This document shows positions 34,822 to 43,402 of a stretch of 64,000 bases of DNA, in pieces. Within the stretch, counting starts at the first letter, position 1, and each line of letters opens with the position of its first letter. The notes below the pieces were generated by a model that did not search any database, was not told the origin of the DNA, and worked only from the letters and a program-made list of their open reading frames with translations. The translations under genes were made by a program, and so were the position numbers. This stretch comes from Thermodesulfobacteriota bacterium. Its GTDB lineage: Bacteria > Desulfobacterota > GWC2-55-46. The DNA lies in assembly GCA_030583865.1 (NCBI GenBank), contig CP129479.1:2008819-2072818 (forward strand). The letters run 5' to 3'.

Positions 34822-36153
34822 TTAGCTGCCCTCCCCGATGCAGGTTTTCTCAAGCTCGTCGACGTATCGGCTGATATTCTGAAGCTCTCTCTCGTATGCG
34901 CGTATCTTCCCGGATTTTACATTCAGTTCCTCTTTCTTTTGCTGCAAATCGCTCTCAAATTCGGCGGCAAAGCCCCTCACCCTTTCTTCGAGCATTTGCC
35001 TGAGGCTTCCGGAAAGTCCGGATATGGGCTCCCGCCCTTTCAGCAGTCCCTTGAAAAGGCCTTCGAGCCTTTCCATCTCAGCCCCGTGGCTGTAAAGCCT
35101 TTCTATATTTGCCCTGCCCTCTTTTCCCATCCGCCTTCTCAGGTCAGGGTCGCGGATAAGCTCCTTTAGCCTCCGGGCAAGCAGGGCAGTGTCCTTCTCG
35201 GGCGCAAGGAATCCGGTCTTCCCGTCTATGACGACCTCCGGGATGCCGGTGTGCAGGCTCGATACCACCGGCAGGCCAGTTGCCGAGGCCTCCATTATCG
35301 AGACTGGCACGCCCTCCCTGTCGCCGTTTTCAGCGGTAACGGAGGGAAGGAGGAATATGTCAGCTCCTTCCATCTCTTTCAAGACGGCAGACTGCGGCAT
35401 GGGGCCGAGGAGCACGACCTTCTCTTGGAGGTTGAAGGCGTTTATCATCCCGACGATTTCGTCCTTCAGCTCCCCGTCGCCGATTATCCTTAGTTCCGCA
35501 TTGCCTATCTCAGAGGCGACATCTTTGAATGCCTCAATCGCGTGGCGGATTCCTTTTTTCTCGACAAAGCGTCCGACAAAGAGAATCCTTACCTTGTCTC
35601 CGGGATTCCTCTCGACTAAATTAAAATCCTCAAGCCTGACCCCGCACCTTACGACCTCTATCTTTTCCCTCAGGTCCTCGCCGAGCAGTTTTAAAAGATA
35701 GTCCTTGTTGAAATGCGAAATCGTAATCGCCTTTGATGCCGCTTCGAACTTCTCGCGGAGCGCGCCTGCATCCGGGTTTACGAATATGTCATAGGCATGG
35801 GCCGTGAAAACATACGGGATGCCGAACGACCTCGCAATTTTCAGGGCTACTTCCGTCTGTCTCGCCGCAAAGTGGGCGTGGATGATATCGGTGAAAAAAA
35901 GGGCGGAGACGAGCCTCTCGTTAAGCTCGAAACCGATGGTTGACTGGTTTCTCGTAAGGTAATGGGTCTTCCGGAGAAGGCCGTATCGCTCAACGCTCTC
36001 GTGGACGACCTCTTCCTTCGGCCTGTTCGCTGATATTATCTCGACGTCGTGACCCATGTCAATGAGGTCGGTTATCTGGTTCAGCACGAACGTCTCTGAT
36101 AGCTTGGGGAAAATGCCGACTATGTATGTTATCTTCACTCTATTACCCTGCAA
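34822..36153 (-). CDS. Family 4 glycosyltransferase, WcaL-like, with C-terminal coiled coil
   Basis: 443 residues. KITYIVGIFPKLSETFVLNQI and DIIHAHFAARQTEVAL are typical of WcaL/AmsK-type enzymes; the second domain shows RILFVGRFVEKKGIRHAIEAF, LRIIGDGELKDEI and LPSVTAENGDREGVPVSIMEASATGLPVVSS with the conserved EGVP...E. From about residue 385 the chain is a charged coiled coil. The following mini-protein starts at its stop codon. Upstream lies a repeat-filled gap rather than another gene, so a separate promoter may exist there. Confidence 0.88.
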   Translation of the reverse strand: MQGNRVKITYIVGIFPKLSETFVLNQITDLIDMGHDVEIISANRPKEEVVHESVERYGLLRKTHYLTRNQSTIGFELNERLVSALFFTDIIHAHFAARQTEVALKIARSFGIPYVFTAHAYDIFVNPDAGALREKFEAASKAITISHFNKDYLLKLLGEDLREKIEVVRCGVRLEDFNLVERNPGDKVRILFVGRFVEKKGIRHAIEAFKDVASEIGNAELRIIGDGELKDEIVGMINAFNLQEKVVLLGPMPQSAVLKEMEGADIFLLPSVTAENGDREGVPVSIMEASATGLPVVSSLHTGIPEVVIDGKTGFLAPEKDTALLARRLKELIRDPDLRRRMGKEGRANIERLYSHGAEMERLEGLFKGLLKGREPISGLSGSLRQMLEERVRGFAAEFESDLQQKKEELNVKSGKIRAYERELQNISRYVDELEKTCIGEGS

Positions 36154-36162
36154 AAAGAAGGT

Positions 36163-36303
36163 TAGGGAAGGTCTGATTAATTCGGAAATTCATTCTGAGC
36201 GAAGCGAAGAATCTCGTATTTAGGAAACAACAAGTTACGAGATTCTTCGGTCGCTTTCGCTCCCTCAGAATGACAGAAAAAGGAATTAATCAGACTTTCC
36301 TTA
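36163..36303. repeat. Repeat C, CATTCTGAGCGAAGCGAAG type
   Basis: Outer inverted repeats TAGGGAAGGTCTGATTAATTC (36163-36183) and its near complement at 36283-36303 enclose CATTCTGAGCGAAGCGAAG and, on the other arm, TTCTTCGGTCGC...CTCAGAATGACAG. The near-identical unit recurs at 46386-46530, and partial versions occur at 44386, 45525 and 61709. Confidence 0.85.
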
Positions 36304-36385
36304 GTCATTGAGCGGCTCAGTTTGCTTTAGAGCTTTCTCCCGAACGGCGAATTAAAAATTACTGGTCGGCTGAAAGCCCGGCTGA

Positions 36386-36490
36386 ATAATCCCCCTTTTC
36401 TAAAGGGGGACAGAGGGGGATTAATAATGGTGCGCATAGCGCAACAAGATAATCTCCCCTCCCCCTCTCTAGAAAAGATGGGAGCAGAAC
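36386..36490. repeat. Repeat D, AATCCCCC...GGGGGATT type
   Basis: AATCCCCCTTTTCTAAAGGGG followed by ACAGAGGGGGATTA and AGATAATCTCCCCTCC...AGAAAAGATGG. The same units reappear at 41200-41335. Confidence 0.7.
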
Positions 36491-36502
36491 TTTTCTTAGC
36501 CC

Positions 36503-37228
36503 TCAAACCGCCTTCGTCTTTATGACCACCTGATACCCGAAAAGGTTCGGGTATTTTCTCATGAACCCGTTCACCATGCCTTTCGGGAGGTACTTCTGCA
36601 TGAACTTGGGCGGGATGAACTCGCCGCCTATTTCCAGCGACTCAAGCCCGGAGTCCTTCAAGAGCTTCATGAAAGTGTGCATAGTGAAATCATGCAGGTG
36701 CTCGGCATGATGGTAAAGCCTGCTCTCCTCAGGGAAGTGCCCCTTAAGGAGCGTCAATCTGTATTTCCACCAGGCGATATTCGGGAAGGAGACTATCATC
36801 CTGCCGTCCTTTGAAAGGAGGCCCTTCAACTTCTTTAGCGCCCTGTCCGGGTGCATGAGATGTTCGAGTATCTCGACGCATACGATATAATCGAACCTCT
36901 CGTTCCCGACCCTTTGCTCAAGGCTGTCGTTATCAAGGTCCACCTGGGCCGTCTTGTCGTAAAAGGGGCGCGCGAGCTCGACGGTGTTTTCGGAAATGTC
37001 GCACCCGACAGCGTAGAGGTCCTTGAACTTCTCCTTGAGGAGCATCCCCAAGGTGCCCTCGCCGCAGCCCATGTCGAGCACCTTTATTTTTCTGCCGTCG
37101 GCGGGCATGAGGGAGACAACGGCCTTTAGCCTCTCCGGGATATAATATCCCTTCTTGGTGTGTATCTTCCCTATCTGTTTCCGGTGCTCCCAGTAGCCTT
37201 CGTAGAAATCTTTGAAATCTCTGCTCAT
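36503..37228 (-). CDS. Class I SAM methyltransferase (UbiG/Methyltransf_11-like)
   Basis: 241 residues. SAM motif KVLDMGCGEGTLGMLL, AVGCDISENTVELA and FDYIVCVEILEHLMHPDRALKKLKGLL. The C-terminal part (FPEESRLYHHAEHLHDFTMHTFMKLLKDSGLE) is shared with methyltransferases of O-antigen clusters. It lies 28 bases downstream of cysC and is the last gene before the repeat-filled gap. Confidence 0.85.
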   Translation of the reverse strand: MSRDFKDFYEGYWEHRKQIGKIHTKKGYYIPERLKAVVSLMPADGRKIKVLDMGCGEGTLGMLLKEKFKDLYAVGCDISENTVELARPFYDKTAQVDLDNDSLEQRVGNERFDYIVCVEILEHLMHPDRALKKLKGLLSKDGRMIVSFPNIAWWKYRLTLLKGHFPEESRLYHHAEHLHDFTMHTFMKLLKDSGLESLEIGGEFIPPKFMQKYLPKGMVNGFMRKYPNLFGYQVVIKTKAV

Positions 37229-37256
37229 AACCTATTCGCCCCTTCGGGAATACAGT

Positions 37257-37808
37257 TCAGATAAGCCCTTTTTCGGAGATATGCTTCAATATCATATCCA
37301 CGCCTTGTTGCACCGAGACCTGGTCGGTCCTTATATGGATTTCAGGATTGTGCGGCGGCTCGTAAGGGTCGTCAACCCCGGTGAAGAGCTTAAGCTCGCC
37401 GGCCCTCGCCTTTGCATAAAGGCCCTTCACATCCCTCTTTTCGCAGACCTCGACCGGGCAGTCGACGAACACCTCAATAAACTCTCCCCCGGTGTGTTCT
37501 ATCAAGTTCCTGACCTCGTCCCTGACTTCCCTGTATGGTGAAATGGCGGATACGAGATTCGGAACCCTGTGCTTGGAAAGGAGGTGGGCGACCCAGCCTA
37601 TCCTCCTTATGTTGGTGTCCCTGTCTTCCTTGGTGAAGCCCAGCCCCTTGGAAAGGTGCGTCCTTACGACATCGCCGTCAAGCACCTCGACGTTTGTCAC
37701 GCCCCTTTCCTGAAGGCTATGGTGCAGGAGGTTCGAAAGCGTCGTTTTTCCCGCGCCGGATAGCCCGGTGAACCAGATTGTGAAGCCTTTTTGCATGTAT
37801 GAGCCCAT
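37257..37808 (-). CDS. cysC: Adenylylsulfate (APS) kinase CysC
   Basis: Makes PAPS, the sulfate donor, from APS and ATP. From ATG 37808 the protein has 183 residues, close to the usual 200. Walker [10 protein letters not shown] (15-23), DGD (44-46), and the conserved serine S90 in ISPYREVR. The frame is open to 37856, but that would overlap the sulfotransferase gene, which ends two bases before the chosen start. No ATP-sulfurylase or PAPS-reductase gene is nearby, so the purpose here is probably to feed the adjacent sulfotransferase rather than cysteine synthesis. Confidence 0.93.
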   Translation of the reverse strand: MGSYMQKGFTIWFTGLSGAGKTTLSNLLHHSLQERGVTNVEVLDGDVVRTHLSKGLGFTKEDRDTNIRRIGWVAHLLSKHRVPNLVSAISPYREVRDEVRNLIEHTGGEFIEVFVDCPVEVCEKRDVKGLYAKARAGELKLFTGVDDPYEPPHNPEIHIRTDQVSVQQGVDMILKHISEKGLI

Positions 37809-37810
37809 CC

Positions 37811-38551
37811 TTACTTCAACTCCGAATAGGAAAACTCTTTCAAATAAGGCCTGCAAACGTCATTAATTATCCCAATGTTACTTTTCCCGAAAAATTCCGC
37901 GAGAGGCTTGCCCCTTCCAGAGCCCCTTGACTGATATTGGATATCGAGAAGCCCTGAAATGTCATTCTTCTGCTCGATTCCAAGTTTTTCAGCGGTCCTT
38001 TTTATGAAACCGTATTTATCGCAAACAAAATCTTCGTATTTCGCCAGCAGCATCCTGTCCCTGTTCTTCAAATATACTTCTGTAGCAATGACCCATCTCC
38101 TTGCGAGCCTTTCAATGTACTTTTCACTTCCTTTCAGATTTAGAAGGGAGCCGTAAAAAACATCCCTCCAGGCCTTGTGAAATCCATCGGCAAGCTCGAC
38201 ATCTTCAAGGTCTCCAGGCACTTTCAGCCTGTCCAGCATACTCCTGATATTGTCAGCCGGATGCCGGACCACAAAAATATGCCGCGAATCAGGGAAAACC
38301 TTCAGGACATCATCGTAAAAAAATGTCAGGCATGGCTCTTTGAGCAAAGAAACCGCATACCTGTGCGGATTAGCATTTACAAAAGACTCGAAAGACAATC
38401 TGCCGGAATGAATGCTCTGCTCGGCTTCCCAAAATTCGGGAATATCCATTTGCTTCGACAAGCCTCCGAAATCCGCTATGAGACTGGCTATTGCAGTAGT
38501 CCCCGACTTTTGATTGCCAAACACTATGTATTTCAGAAGAGCGCGGTCCAT
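37811..38551 (-). CDS. Sulfotransferase
   Basis: 246 residues, cytosolic. The PAPS 5'-phosphosulfate loop GNQKSGTT (12-19) and the 3'-phosphate site [11 protein letters not shown] (R96, S104) are both present. Expected role: transfer of sulfate from PAPS to a sugar of the exported polysaccharide or its carrier. It sits between the exporter genes and cysC. The gene is visibly AT-richer than its neighbours, a sign of separate acquisition. Confidence 0.85.
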   Translation of the reverse strand: MDRALLKYIVFGNQKSGTTAIASLIADFGGLSKQMDIPEFWEAEQSIHSGRLSFESFVNANPHRYAVSLLKEPCLTFFYDDVLKVFPDSRHIFVVRHPADNIRSMLDRLKVPGDLEDVELADGFHKAWRDVFYGSLLNLKGSEKYIERLARRWVIATEVYLKNRDRMLLAKYEDFVCDKYGFIKRTAEKLGIEQKNDISGLLDIQYQSRGSGRGKPLAEFFGKSNIGIINDVCRPYLKEFSYSELK

Positions 38552-38562
38552 AATCGTTCGCC

Positions 38563-39852
38563 TTATATATTTGTCATATCGATCCGGCTTAGTGAAATCG
38601 AACTATTGCAATCAATCAGTCCGTGAGATCCTGTCGTACCTATCACCTTGAAAAATATCACGTCAAGCCTTCTGTCGTGGAATACCCTTTCGCTCTTGTC
38701 GAATTCCGCAACCGAGGAAGTTATCGCGTACTGGCCGGGGTTGAGGTTCATTTTCTGGTCGAAGCGTATCTCCCTGACATCTCCCTTCTTTACAGCCCCT
38801 ATCGGGGTCTTCGCAGATTCGGTGCTCGCGCCTGAAAGCTCCAGGCCGTTCAGCGTCTTTATCATGAAGCCCAGGACAGGCTCTTCCATGTCCTTTTTAA
38901 AGAGCACCCTGGCTCTGACTGTATACGGCTCTCCGGCCTCGACGAATGTCGTCGGCTCGCCATTCCCGTTCAGAAGCTCGATTTCCTTCAATTCCGCGCC
39001 GCCCGCGCCGAAGCGAAATTCGCCGGTGCCCTCGACCCTCTCGTCCTCCCCGTCCTCCGTCCAGTTCGTTGCCGCAGCATCTTTCCCGCCGCTCATCTTC
39101 CTGGCGTACTCGGCCTCCCTCTCAGCCAGCGCCTTGCTGTATGCGTTCACCACCTCTTTGGGGCTTCCCATGCACACCACCCTGCCCCTGTCAAGGAACA
39201 TGGCCTGCGTGCAGATGCTCGTGACGGTGCCGACGTTGTGCGAGACGAACAATATCGTCTTCCCGCTCTTCTGGAACTCCTCAAGCCTCCGGTAGCACCG
39301 CCTTTGGAACATCGCGTCGCCCACGGCAAGCGCCTCGTCCACTATGAGTATCTCCGGGTCTATGTTTATGGCGCAGGCGAAGGCGAGCCGCACGTACATG
39401 CCGCTCGAATACTTCTTAACGGGCTGGTCTATGAAGTGGCCTATGTCGGCAAAGGCCGTTATGGAGTCGAACTTCTCCTCCATCTCCTCCCTCGATATTC
39501 CCCGCATCGCGCCCTGCAGGAAGACGTTCTCCCTGCCGGTGAATTCCTTGTTAAAACCAGCGCCGAGCTCAAGAAGGGCCGATATCCTGCCGCTTACCTC
39601 AACGCTCCCCGTAGTGGGGCTGAGTATCCCGGCGATTATCTGCAAAAGCGTGCTTTTCCCGGAGCCGTTCTGCCCGACTATGCCGAAGGTCGTGCCCTTC
39701 GGCACCTCAAGGCTTACGTCCCGGAGCGCCCAGAAGTCCTTGTGGTATTTCTTGCCGAAGGGATGGAGGAGCTCCTTCATCCTGTCGGCAGGGGCGGGGT
39801 ACATACGGTAGCTCTTGCTTACGTTATTTATGCGTATGGCGGTCCCGGACAT
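38563..39852 (-). CDS. wzt: Polysaccharide ABC exporter ATPase Wzt with C-terminal carbohydrate-binding domain
   Basis: 429 residues. Walker A GQNGSGKST (60-68), signature YSSGM, Walker B EILIVDEALAVGD and a late H-loop typify the Wzt/TagH group. From about residue 270 there is an extra beta-sandwich domain (EFRFGAGGAELKEIELLNGNGE...) like the Wzt C-terminal domain, which recognises the modified end of the finished chain. That fits a cluster rich in methyl- and sulfotransferases that could cap the chain. Follows the permease gene by four bases. Confidence 0.93.
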   Translation of the reverse strand: MSGTAIRINNVSKSYRMYPAPADRMKELLHPFGKKYHKDFWALRDVSLEVPKGTTFGIVGQNGSGKSTLLQIIAGILSPTTGSVEVSGRISALLELGAGFNKEFTGRENVFLQGAMRGISREEMEEKFDSITAFADIGHFIDQPVKKYSSGMYVRLAFACAINIDPEILIVDEALAVGDAMFQRRCYRRLEEFQKSGKTILFVSHNVGTVTSICTQAMFLDRGRVVCMGSPKEVVNAYSKALAEREAEYARKMSGGKDAAATNWTEDGEDERVEGTGEFRFGAGGAELKEIELLNGNGEPTTFVEAGEPYTVRARVLFKKDMEEPVLGFMIKTLNGLELSGASTESAKTPIGAVKKGDVREIRFDQKMNLNPGQYAITSSVAEFDKSERVFHDRRLDVIFFKVIGTTGSHGLIDCNSSISLSRIDMTNI

Positions 39853-39856
39853 AGGC

Positions 39857-40675
39857 CTACAGGACCTCCGCGAAGCCGGGCTTCAGGCGCCTGAAAAAGA
39901 GGCCGCCGATGCCGAAGGTTATTAACGAAACGAACGCCAAATAGGCGATGACCTGCGGGTTCGGAAGCCTGCCGGAGAGGAGCGATTCCCTGAACCCCTC
40001 TACCACCAGGAAAAGCGGGTTGAACTTGAGGAATGCCATCATGCCCGGCGGCACTATGGACGGCGGATAGAATATCGGAGTGAGGAAGAACCACGCCAGC
40101 ATGAGCATGTCGATTACCTGCTTCAAATCCCTGAGATACACGCTTACGCTCGAAAGTATCCAGCCGAGCCCTATCGCGAAAAGGGAGATGAAGAAGAGAT
40201 AGGGGATTATCAAAGGCGCATACAGCGGGACATGCCACTCTATGAGCACGAGCGCGGCGAACAAAAGGCCCAGCCCGATGAGGTGGTTGATAAAGCTGCT
40301 CATTATCGAGATTATGGGCAGAAGCTCCGACGGGAAGCCCACGGCCTTCTTGACGAGGTTGCTGTTCGAGTTTATGGAGCCCATTGCCGATGTGACGCCC
40401 TGCTGGAAGAACTGCCAGGGGAGTATGCCGGTGAGGAGGAAAAGGATATAGCTGTCGGTGCCGTATGACTCATCGGGCCTGGACTTGAAGATGACGCCGA
40501 AGACCAGGCCGTATACCAGGACCTGCACTAGCGGGTGGACGACCGCCCAGGTGAGGCCGAAGACGCTCCCCACGTATTTGGCCTTGAGGTCGCGGAGGGC
40601 CATAGCCCAGAGCATCTGCCTGCTTTTGAAGAGCTTCCGCACGAAATCAACGGAGATAAGTACGCTTTGCTTCAT
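39857..40675 (-). CDS. wzm: Polysaccharide ABC exporter permease Wzm
   Basis: 272 residues with about six membrane helices and the ABC-2 features LKAKYVGSVFGLTWAVVHPLVQVLVYGLVFGVIF at the N-terminus and FFLTPIFYPPSIVP toward the end. With Wzt it would carry a complete lipid-linked polysaccharide across the inner membrane. First gene of the long minus-strand cluster; the promoter should lie in the repeat-rich gap beyond 40675. Confidence 0.92.
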   Translation of the reverse strand: MKQSVLISVDFVRKLFKSRQMLWAMALRDLKAKYVGSVFGLTWAVVHPLVQVLVYGLVFGVIFKSRPDESYGTDSYILFLLTGILPWQFFQQGVTSAMGSINSNSNLVKKAVGFPSELLPIISIMSSFINHLIGLGLLFAALVLIEWHVPLYAPLIIPYLFFISLFAIGLGWILSSVSVYLRDLKQVIDMLMLAWFFLTPIFYPPSIVPPGMMAFLKFNPLFLVVEGFRESLLSGRLPNPQVIAYLAFVSLITFGIGGLFFRRLKPGFAEVL

Positions 40676-40887
40676 CGGCTATTTTCAGCTCTCTGCGGGG
40701 ATTTTTCAGGCCTTTTCGGCCCCGGCAGCCACACAAAACCGCGCCGGATAGAACATGGGGCGCATGGTCTGTTCACAAAATGAACATAGCATGGCAAAGG
40801 AACCCCTGTCAAGGCCAATGTCGGGCGGAAAGGCTTCGGCGAGGGGGGTGAAATACCATTTTCTAAGGGGGGGGAAGAAGGGGGAAT

Positions 40888-40947
40888 GAACCTCCCCGCA
40901 GCAAGCTGCGGGGTATCTTCAAACATCCCCTCCCTTGATGGGAGGGG
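40888..40947. repeat. Repeat E
   Basis: GAACCTCCCCGCAGCAAGCT followed by GCGGGGTATCTTCAAACATC and a CCCTCCCTTGATGGGAGGG hairpin. An inverted, diverged copy lies at 51864-51922 between two ATP-synthase genes. Confidence 0.7.
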
Positions 40948-41061
40948 ATAAGAGGGGAGGGTGACTTATCCTTCACCCCTCCCAACCTCCCCCATCAAGG
41001 GGGAGGAGTTAAAAGACAGCGCAGCAAGCTGCGGGGATTTGACCCGAACATGATTAAAACC

Positions 41062-41196
41062 AAGGAAGGTCTGATTATCATTGCGAGCGGTAGCGAAGCA
41101 ATCTGATCTTTTTGAAAATCAAGCACTTTGAGATTGCTTCGGAGCTAAAGCTCCTCGCAATGACGGCAGAAACGGGAATTAATCAGACCTTCCCTA
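41062..41196. repeat. Repeat C, CATTGCGAG type
   Basis: AAGGAAGGTCTGATTA on the left and AATTAATCAGACCTTCCCTA on the right enclose CATTGCGAGCGGTAGCGAAG and CTTCGGAGCTAAAGCTCCTC...GCAATGACGG. Same frame as the copy at 36163-36303, with a different inner hairpin. Confidence 0.8.
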
Positions 41197-41199
41197 ATC

Positions 41200-41335
41200 T
41201 CCCCCTGCCCCTCTTTATGAAAGAGGGGGTGCAAGGGTGCAACATCCCCCTTTCCTAAAGGGGGATGAAGGGGGATTACAAATGACTTCAAGATAATCTC
41301 CCTTTCCCCTATCTAAAAAAGATGGGTGGAATAAT
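41200..41335. repeat. Repeat D
   Basis: AATCTCCCCCTGCCCCTCTT, then CATCCCCCTTTCCTAAAGGG with GATGAAGGGGGATTACAAAT, then AATCTCCCTTTCCCCTATCT...AAAAAAGATGGG. Shares its parts with 36386-36490. Confidence 0.65.
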
Positions 41336-41400
41336 CATGAAGCCGAAAACATGATGATCCGGGGGTTACGAGGGTATGCGGCGCGAAAAAAGGGAGAAAA

Positions 41401-41475
41401 TGGAGGCGGCGAGCGGATTCGAACCGCTGGATGGCAGTTTTGCAGACTGCTCCCTTGCCACTTGGGTACGCCGCC
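41401..41475 (-). tRNA. tRNA-Cys (GCA)
   Basis: The minus strand folds as a cloverleaf: acceptor GGCGGCG/CGCCGCC, anticodon stem GCAGT/ACTGC with loop CTGCAAA (anticodon GCA), T-stem AGCGG/CCGCT with loop TTCGAAT, discriminator T and an encoded CCA. Length 75 with CCA. Confidence 0.97.
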
Positions 41476-41541
41476 TTAAGTTTTCATCTTAATCAACCGG
41501 GCTCGGTATTGTCAACACAAAAAACAGGGGGAGCTCCCTCC

Positions 41542-41685
41542 AGGCAACCTCTAAAAATTAGAGATTTTTCACGCAATCAAGGAAGGCCGGGAATAAAAAG
41601 CGGAGCATATATGATAATATGTGAGCATTTTTATTCCCGGCCTGACACAGAGTCCGTGAAAAAGATCAATTTTTAGAGTTTGCCT
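41542..41685. repeat. Repeat A, long form, overlapping the 3' end of the nuclease gene
   Basis: Ends AGGCAACCTCTAAAAATTAG and, inverted, AATTTTTAGAGTTTGCCT. The centre is a strong hairpin, GGCCGGGAATAAAAA (41585-41599) with TTTTTATTCCCGGCC (41628-41642), and inside it a CATAT/ATATG stem. Nearly identical to 63233-63375. The right end lies within the coding sequence of the gene at 41666-42430 and supplies its last codons and stop. Confidence 0.92.
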
Positions 41686-42430
41686 CTATCCTCGAAGGCG
41701 AGTCTATGAGTATCTCCAGGCCGCTCCTGCCTTCATGAAGTATGCCTGTTACGGTTATAGTCTTTCCCTTGAAGGAATGCAGGCTTATGCCCCTTCTCTC
41801 GAACTCGAAGAAGGCCCTCGGCATGACGACGGCCTTCACGTCATCCGGCCAGAACTCCAGGAACCAGGTGTCGCCGAACCTGACCGCGTCGCTCACCTCT
41901 CCCGTCATCCTGACCATCTCGCCAACGTGCATCCAGGCCTCGAACGGGGCTATCGAGAGCGCCTGAGATTTGGCCGCGCTCCCCCAAATTCCGCGCTTCT
42001 CGGACTTTGCCTCGGCTTCGACAGCCGCAAGCCTCTTCGCGGTCCTCACCCCGCAGGGCGGTATGGCAAGGGCCCTGCCGAGCCCCTCCCTTATGAGGGT
42101 CTCGCTCACGAGCTCGCCTTCAGGCGAGTAGACCCACGCGAGCACCCTGCCGTACTTGTCCCGTTTTTCAGCCCCGCAGACGTCCACGCGGACAAGCCTG
42201 CCGAGCACGAGAGACATGTTCCTCACCCTGGCCTCCAGCCAGTGGAACTCGTTCACCTCAGGGGTGTCCACCCCTATATACCTGACCGTCTCTCCGTTCG
42301 AGAGTATGACGGTGTCGCCGTCAATCACCTCGCGCACCCGGTAGTCGCCTGAGGGCATTGCAAAGGCATACTCGGAAAATATGACAATCGCCGCCATTGC
42401 GAGCGCCATTATGCGGATTGCCCGGATCAT
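41666..42430 (-). CDS. Secreted thermonuclease-family (SNase-like) protein with OB-fold tail
   Basis: 254 residues with signal peptide MIRAIRIMALAMAAIVIFSEYAFA. The SNase-like domain shows VIDGDTVILSNGETVRYIGVDTPEV, DKYGRVLAWVY and LIREGLGRA, including the catalytic arginines and glutamate expected for the family. A C-terminal part (about 165-245) resembles an OB-fold nucleic-acid-binding domain (VRMTGEVSDAVRFGDTWFLEF). The last residues EANSKN and the stop come from repeat A. The start overlaps the upstream gene by four bases. Confidence 0.85.
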   Translation of the reverse strand: MIRAIRIMALAMAAIVIFSEYAFAMPSGDYRVREVIDGDTVILSNGETVRYIGVDTPEVNEFHWLEARVRNMSLVLGRLVRVDVCGAEKRDKYGRVLAWVYSPEGELVSETLIREGLGRALAIPPCGVRTAKRLAAVEAEAKSEKRGIWGSAAKSQALSIAPFEAWMHVGEMVRMTGEVSDAVRFGDTWFLEFWPDDVKAVVMPRAFFEFERRGISLHSFKGKTITVTGILHEGRSGLEILIDSPSRIEANSKN

Positions 42431-42963
42431 TTTCCCGCCTCCTTGACCTTGCCGATAAGCTCTTTAAGCTCGGCGCACAGGCCGGGGTCGCCCTTCCCTG
42501 AATCGAGCTCACCGGCTATCCGCTCAAGCCTTGAAAGTATCTCTACCAAGAGCCGTTCCTCGTTCTTTTTAGCGGCCTCGAAGCCGGCAACGAAAGAGTT
42601 TACGAAATTTATGAAGTTCCTTATGTGCAGGTCGTCCTGCGTCCTGACCGAGAGCCGCTTGGACAAGTCCCCGGCCTGTATGAGCTTCATCTCGTATTCA
42701 AGACGCCTGAAAGGTCCCACGAGACGGTAGGTGAAGAAGACGGCAAGTAGGAGCACGATGCCGACGTATCCGGCTGCCAGGAAAACGGCCAGCAGGGGGG
42801 AGCTCATGCCATACCAGGTGATAAGGGCCGAGGACACGGCCTGGAGGAATATGCCCGCAAGGAGGGCGAGCACCACGAGCAGGGCTATGGAGAACTGCAG
42901 GTCCCTGGACGAGAAATACCGCTGCTTGGTAATCCTCGATATGAGGCGGTTCTCCTTCTGCAT
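42427..42963 (-). CDS. Membrane protein with HAMP domain and no output domain
   Basis: 178 residues. Two membrane helices (about 26-48 and 60-80) with almost no periplasmic loop between them, then a HAMP domain (about 80-130: YRLVGPFRRLEYEMKLIQAGDLSKRLSVRTQDDL) and a C-terminal helical coil. No kinase, cyclase or methyl-accepting part follows. Such short HAMP proteins occur in this kind of genome; function unknown. Overlaps the nuclease gene by four bases. Confidence 0.78.
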   Translation of the reverse strand: MQKENRLISRITKQRYFSSRDLQFSIALLVVLALLAGIFLQAVSSALITWYGMSSPLLAVFLAAGYVGIVLLLAVFFTYRLVGPFRRLEYEMKLIQAGDLSKRLSVRTQDDLHIRNFINFVNSFVAGFEAAKKNEERLLVEILSRLERIAGELDSGKGDPGLCAELKELIGKVKEAGK

Positions 42964-42976
42964 GTTTGCCCTTTAG

Positions 42977-43095
42977 CAGGCTGCTCAAAAAGCCCAATCT
43001 GCGTCGTCTTCAAATTCGTCACTGCGGCGTACAAAAAAGTACGCCTCATTCCTCATTTTTCGACTCCTTGCATCTTGGACTTTTTGAGCAGCCTG
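42977..43095. repeat. Repeat B
   Basis: CAGGCTGCTCAAAAAGC (from 42977) and CTTTTTGAGCAGCCTG (to 43095) are near-perfect inverted ends; GGCGTAC-AAAAAA-GTACGCC forms the inner hairpin. Same family as 1691-1822. Confidence 0.85.
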
Positions 43096-43354
43096 CACGT
43101 GCCATGAGTTTTTAAGCAACCTGTTAGTCATGAGCGCCTTGTGTTGCGTCAGGCGTTCGAAAGCAAGCTGTCTTCTTCGAAAGGCCTGCCCGAACGGGAA
43201 GAGTGCGAGGCCCGCTTGAAAAAAAGGTGGGGGCATCCGGAGCGGCCGACCCCTGGACCGCGGTCCAGGTTTATCCGGAAAGCCGAGTTCAGCTTGATAT
43301 ACGCCGCTCACCTGAAATTATTGCAAAAAAGAAGGTCATTGTACACTTAAATTC

Positions 43355-43384
43355 TTGACTACTCCGGGAGCTGCCTAATATACT
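43355..43384 (+). promoter_or_regulatory. Strong sigma70-like promoter of the AbrB-cupin pair
   Basis: TTGACT (43355-43360), 18-nt spacer, TATACT (43379-43384); each box matches consensus at five of six bases. The predicted start near 43391 leaves a leader of about 50 bases. Confidence 0.7.
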
Positions 43385-43402
43385 ATATACGATGGCATGC
43401 AC

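Larger units (their letters stand above)
36154..36502. other. 349-base gap inside the polysaccharide cluster
   Basis: No gene seen. It holds one repeat C copy (36163-36303) and one repeat D copy (36386-36490), listed separately. The 80 bases between them show nothing I recognise. Confidence 0.7.
40676..41400. other. 725-base repeat-filled gap upstream of the polysaccharide cluster
   Basis: No gene recognised. It holds copies of repeats E (40888-40947), C (41062-41196) and D (41200-41335). A second E-like segment runs to about 41040 (CCTCCCCCATCAAGGGGGAGG and GCAGCAAGCTGCGGGG). Any promoter for wzm should be in the first 200 bases; I could not pick one with confidence. Confidence 0.6.

Noticed and set aside
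43141-43350. 69-codon open frame before the AbrB-like gene
   Set aside because: No ribosome-binding site, no recognisable family, and it runs up to the promoter of the next gene.
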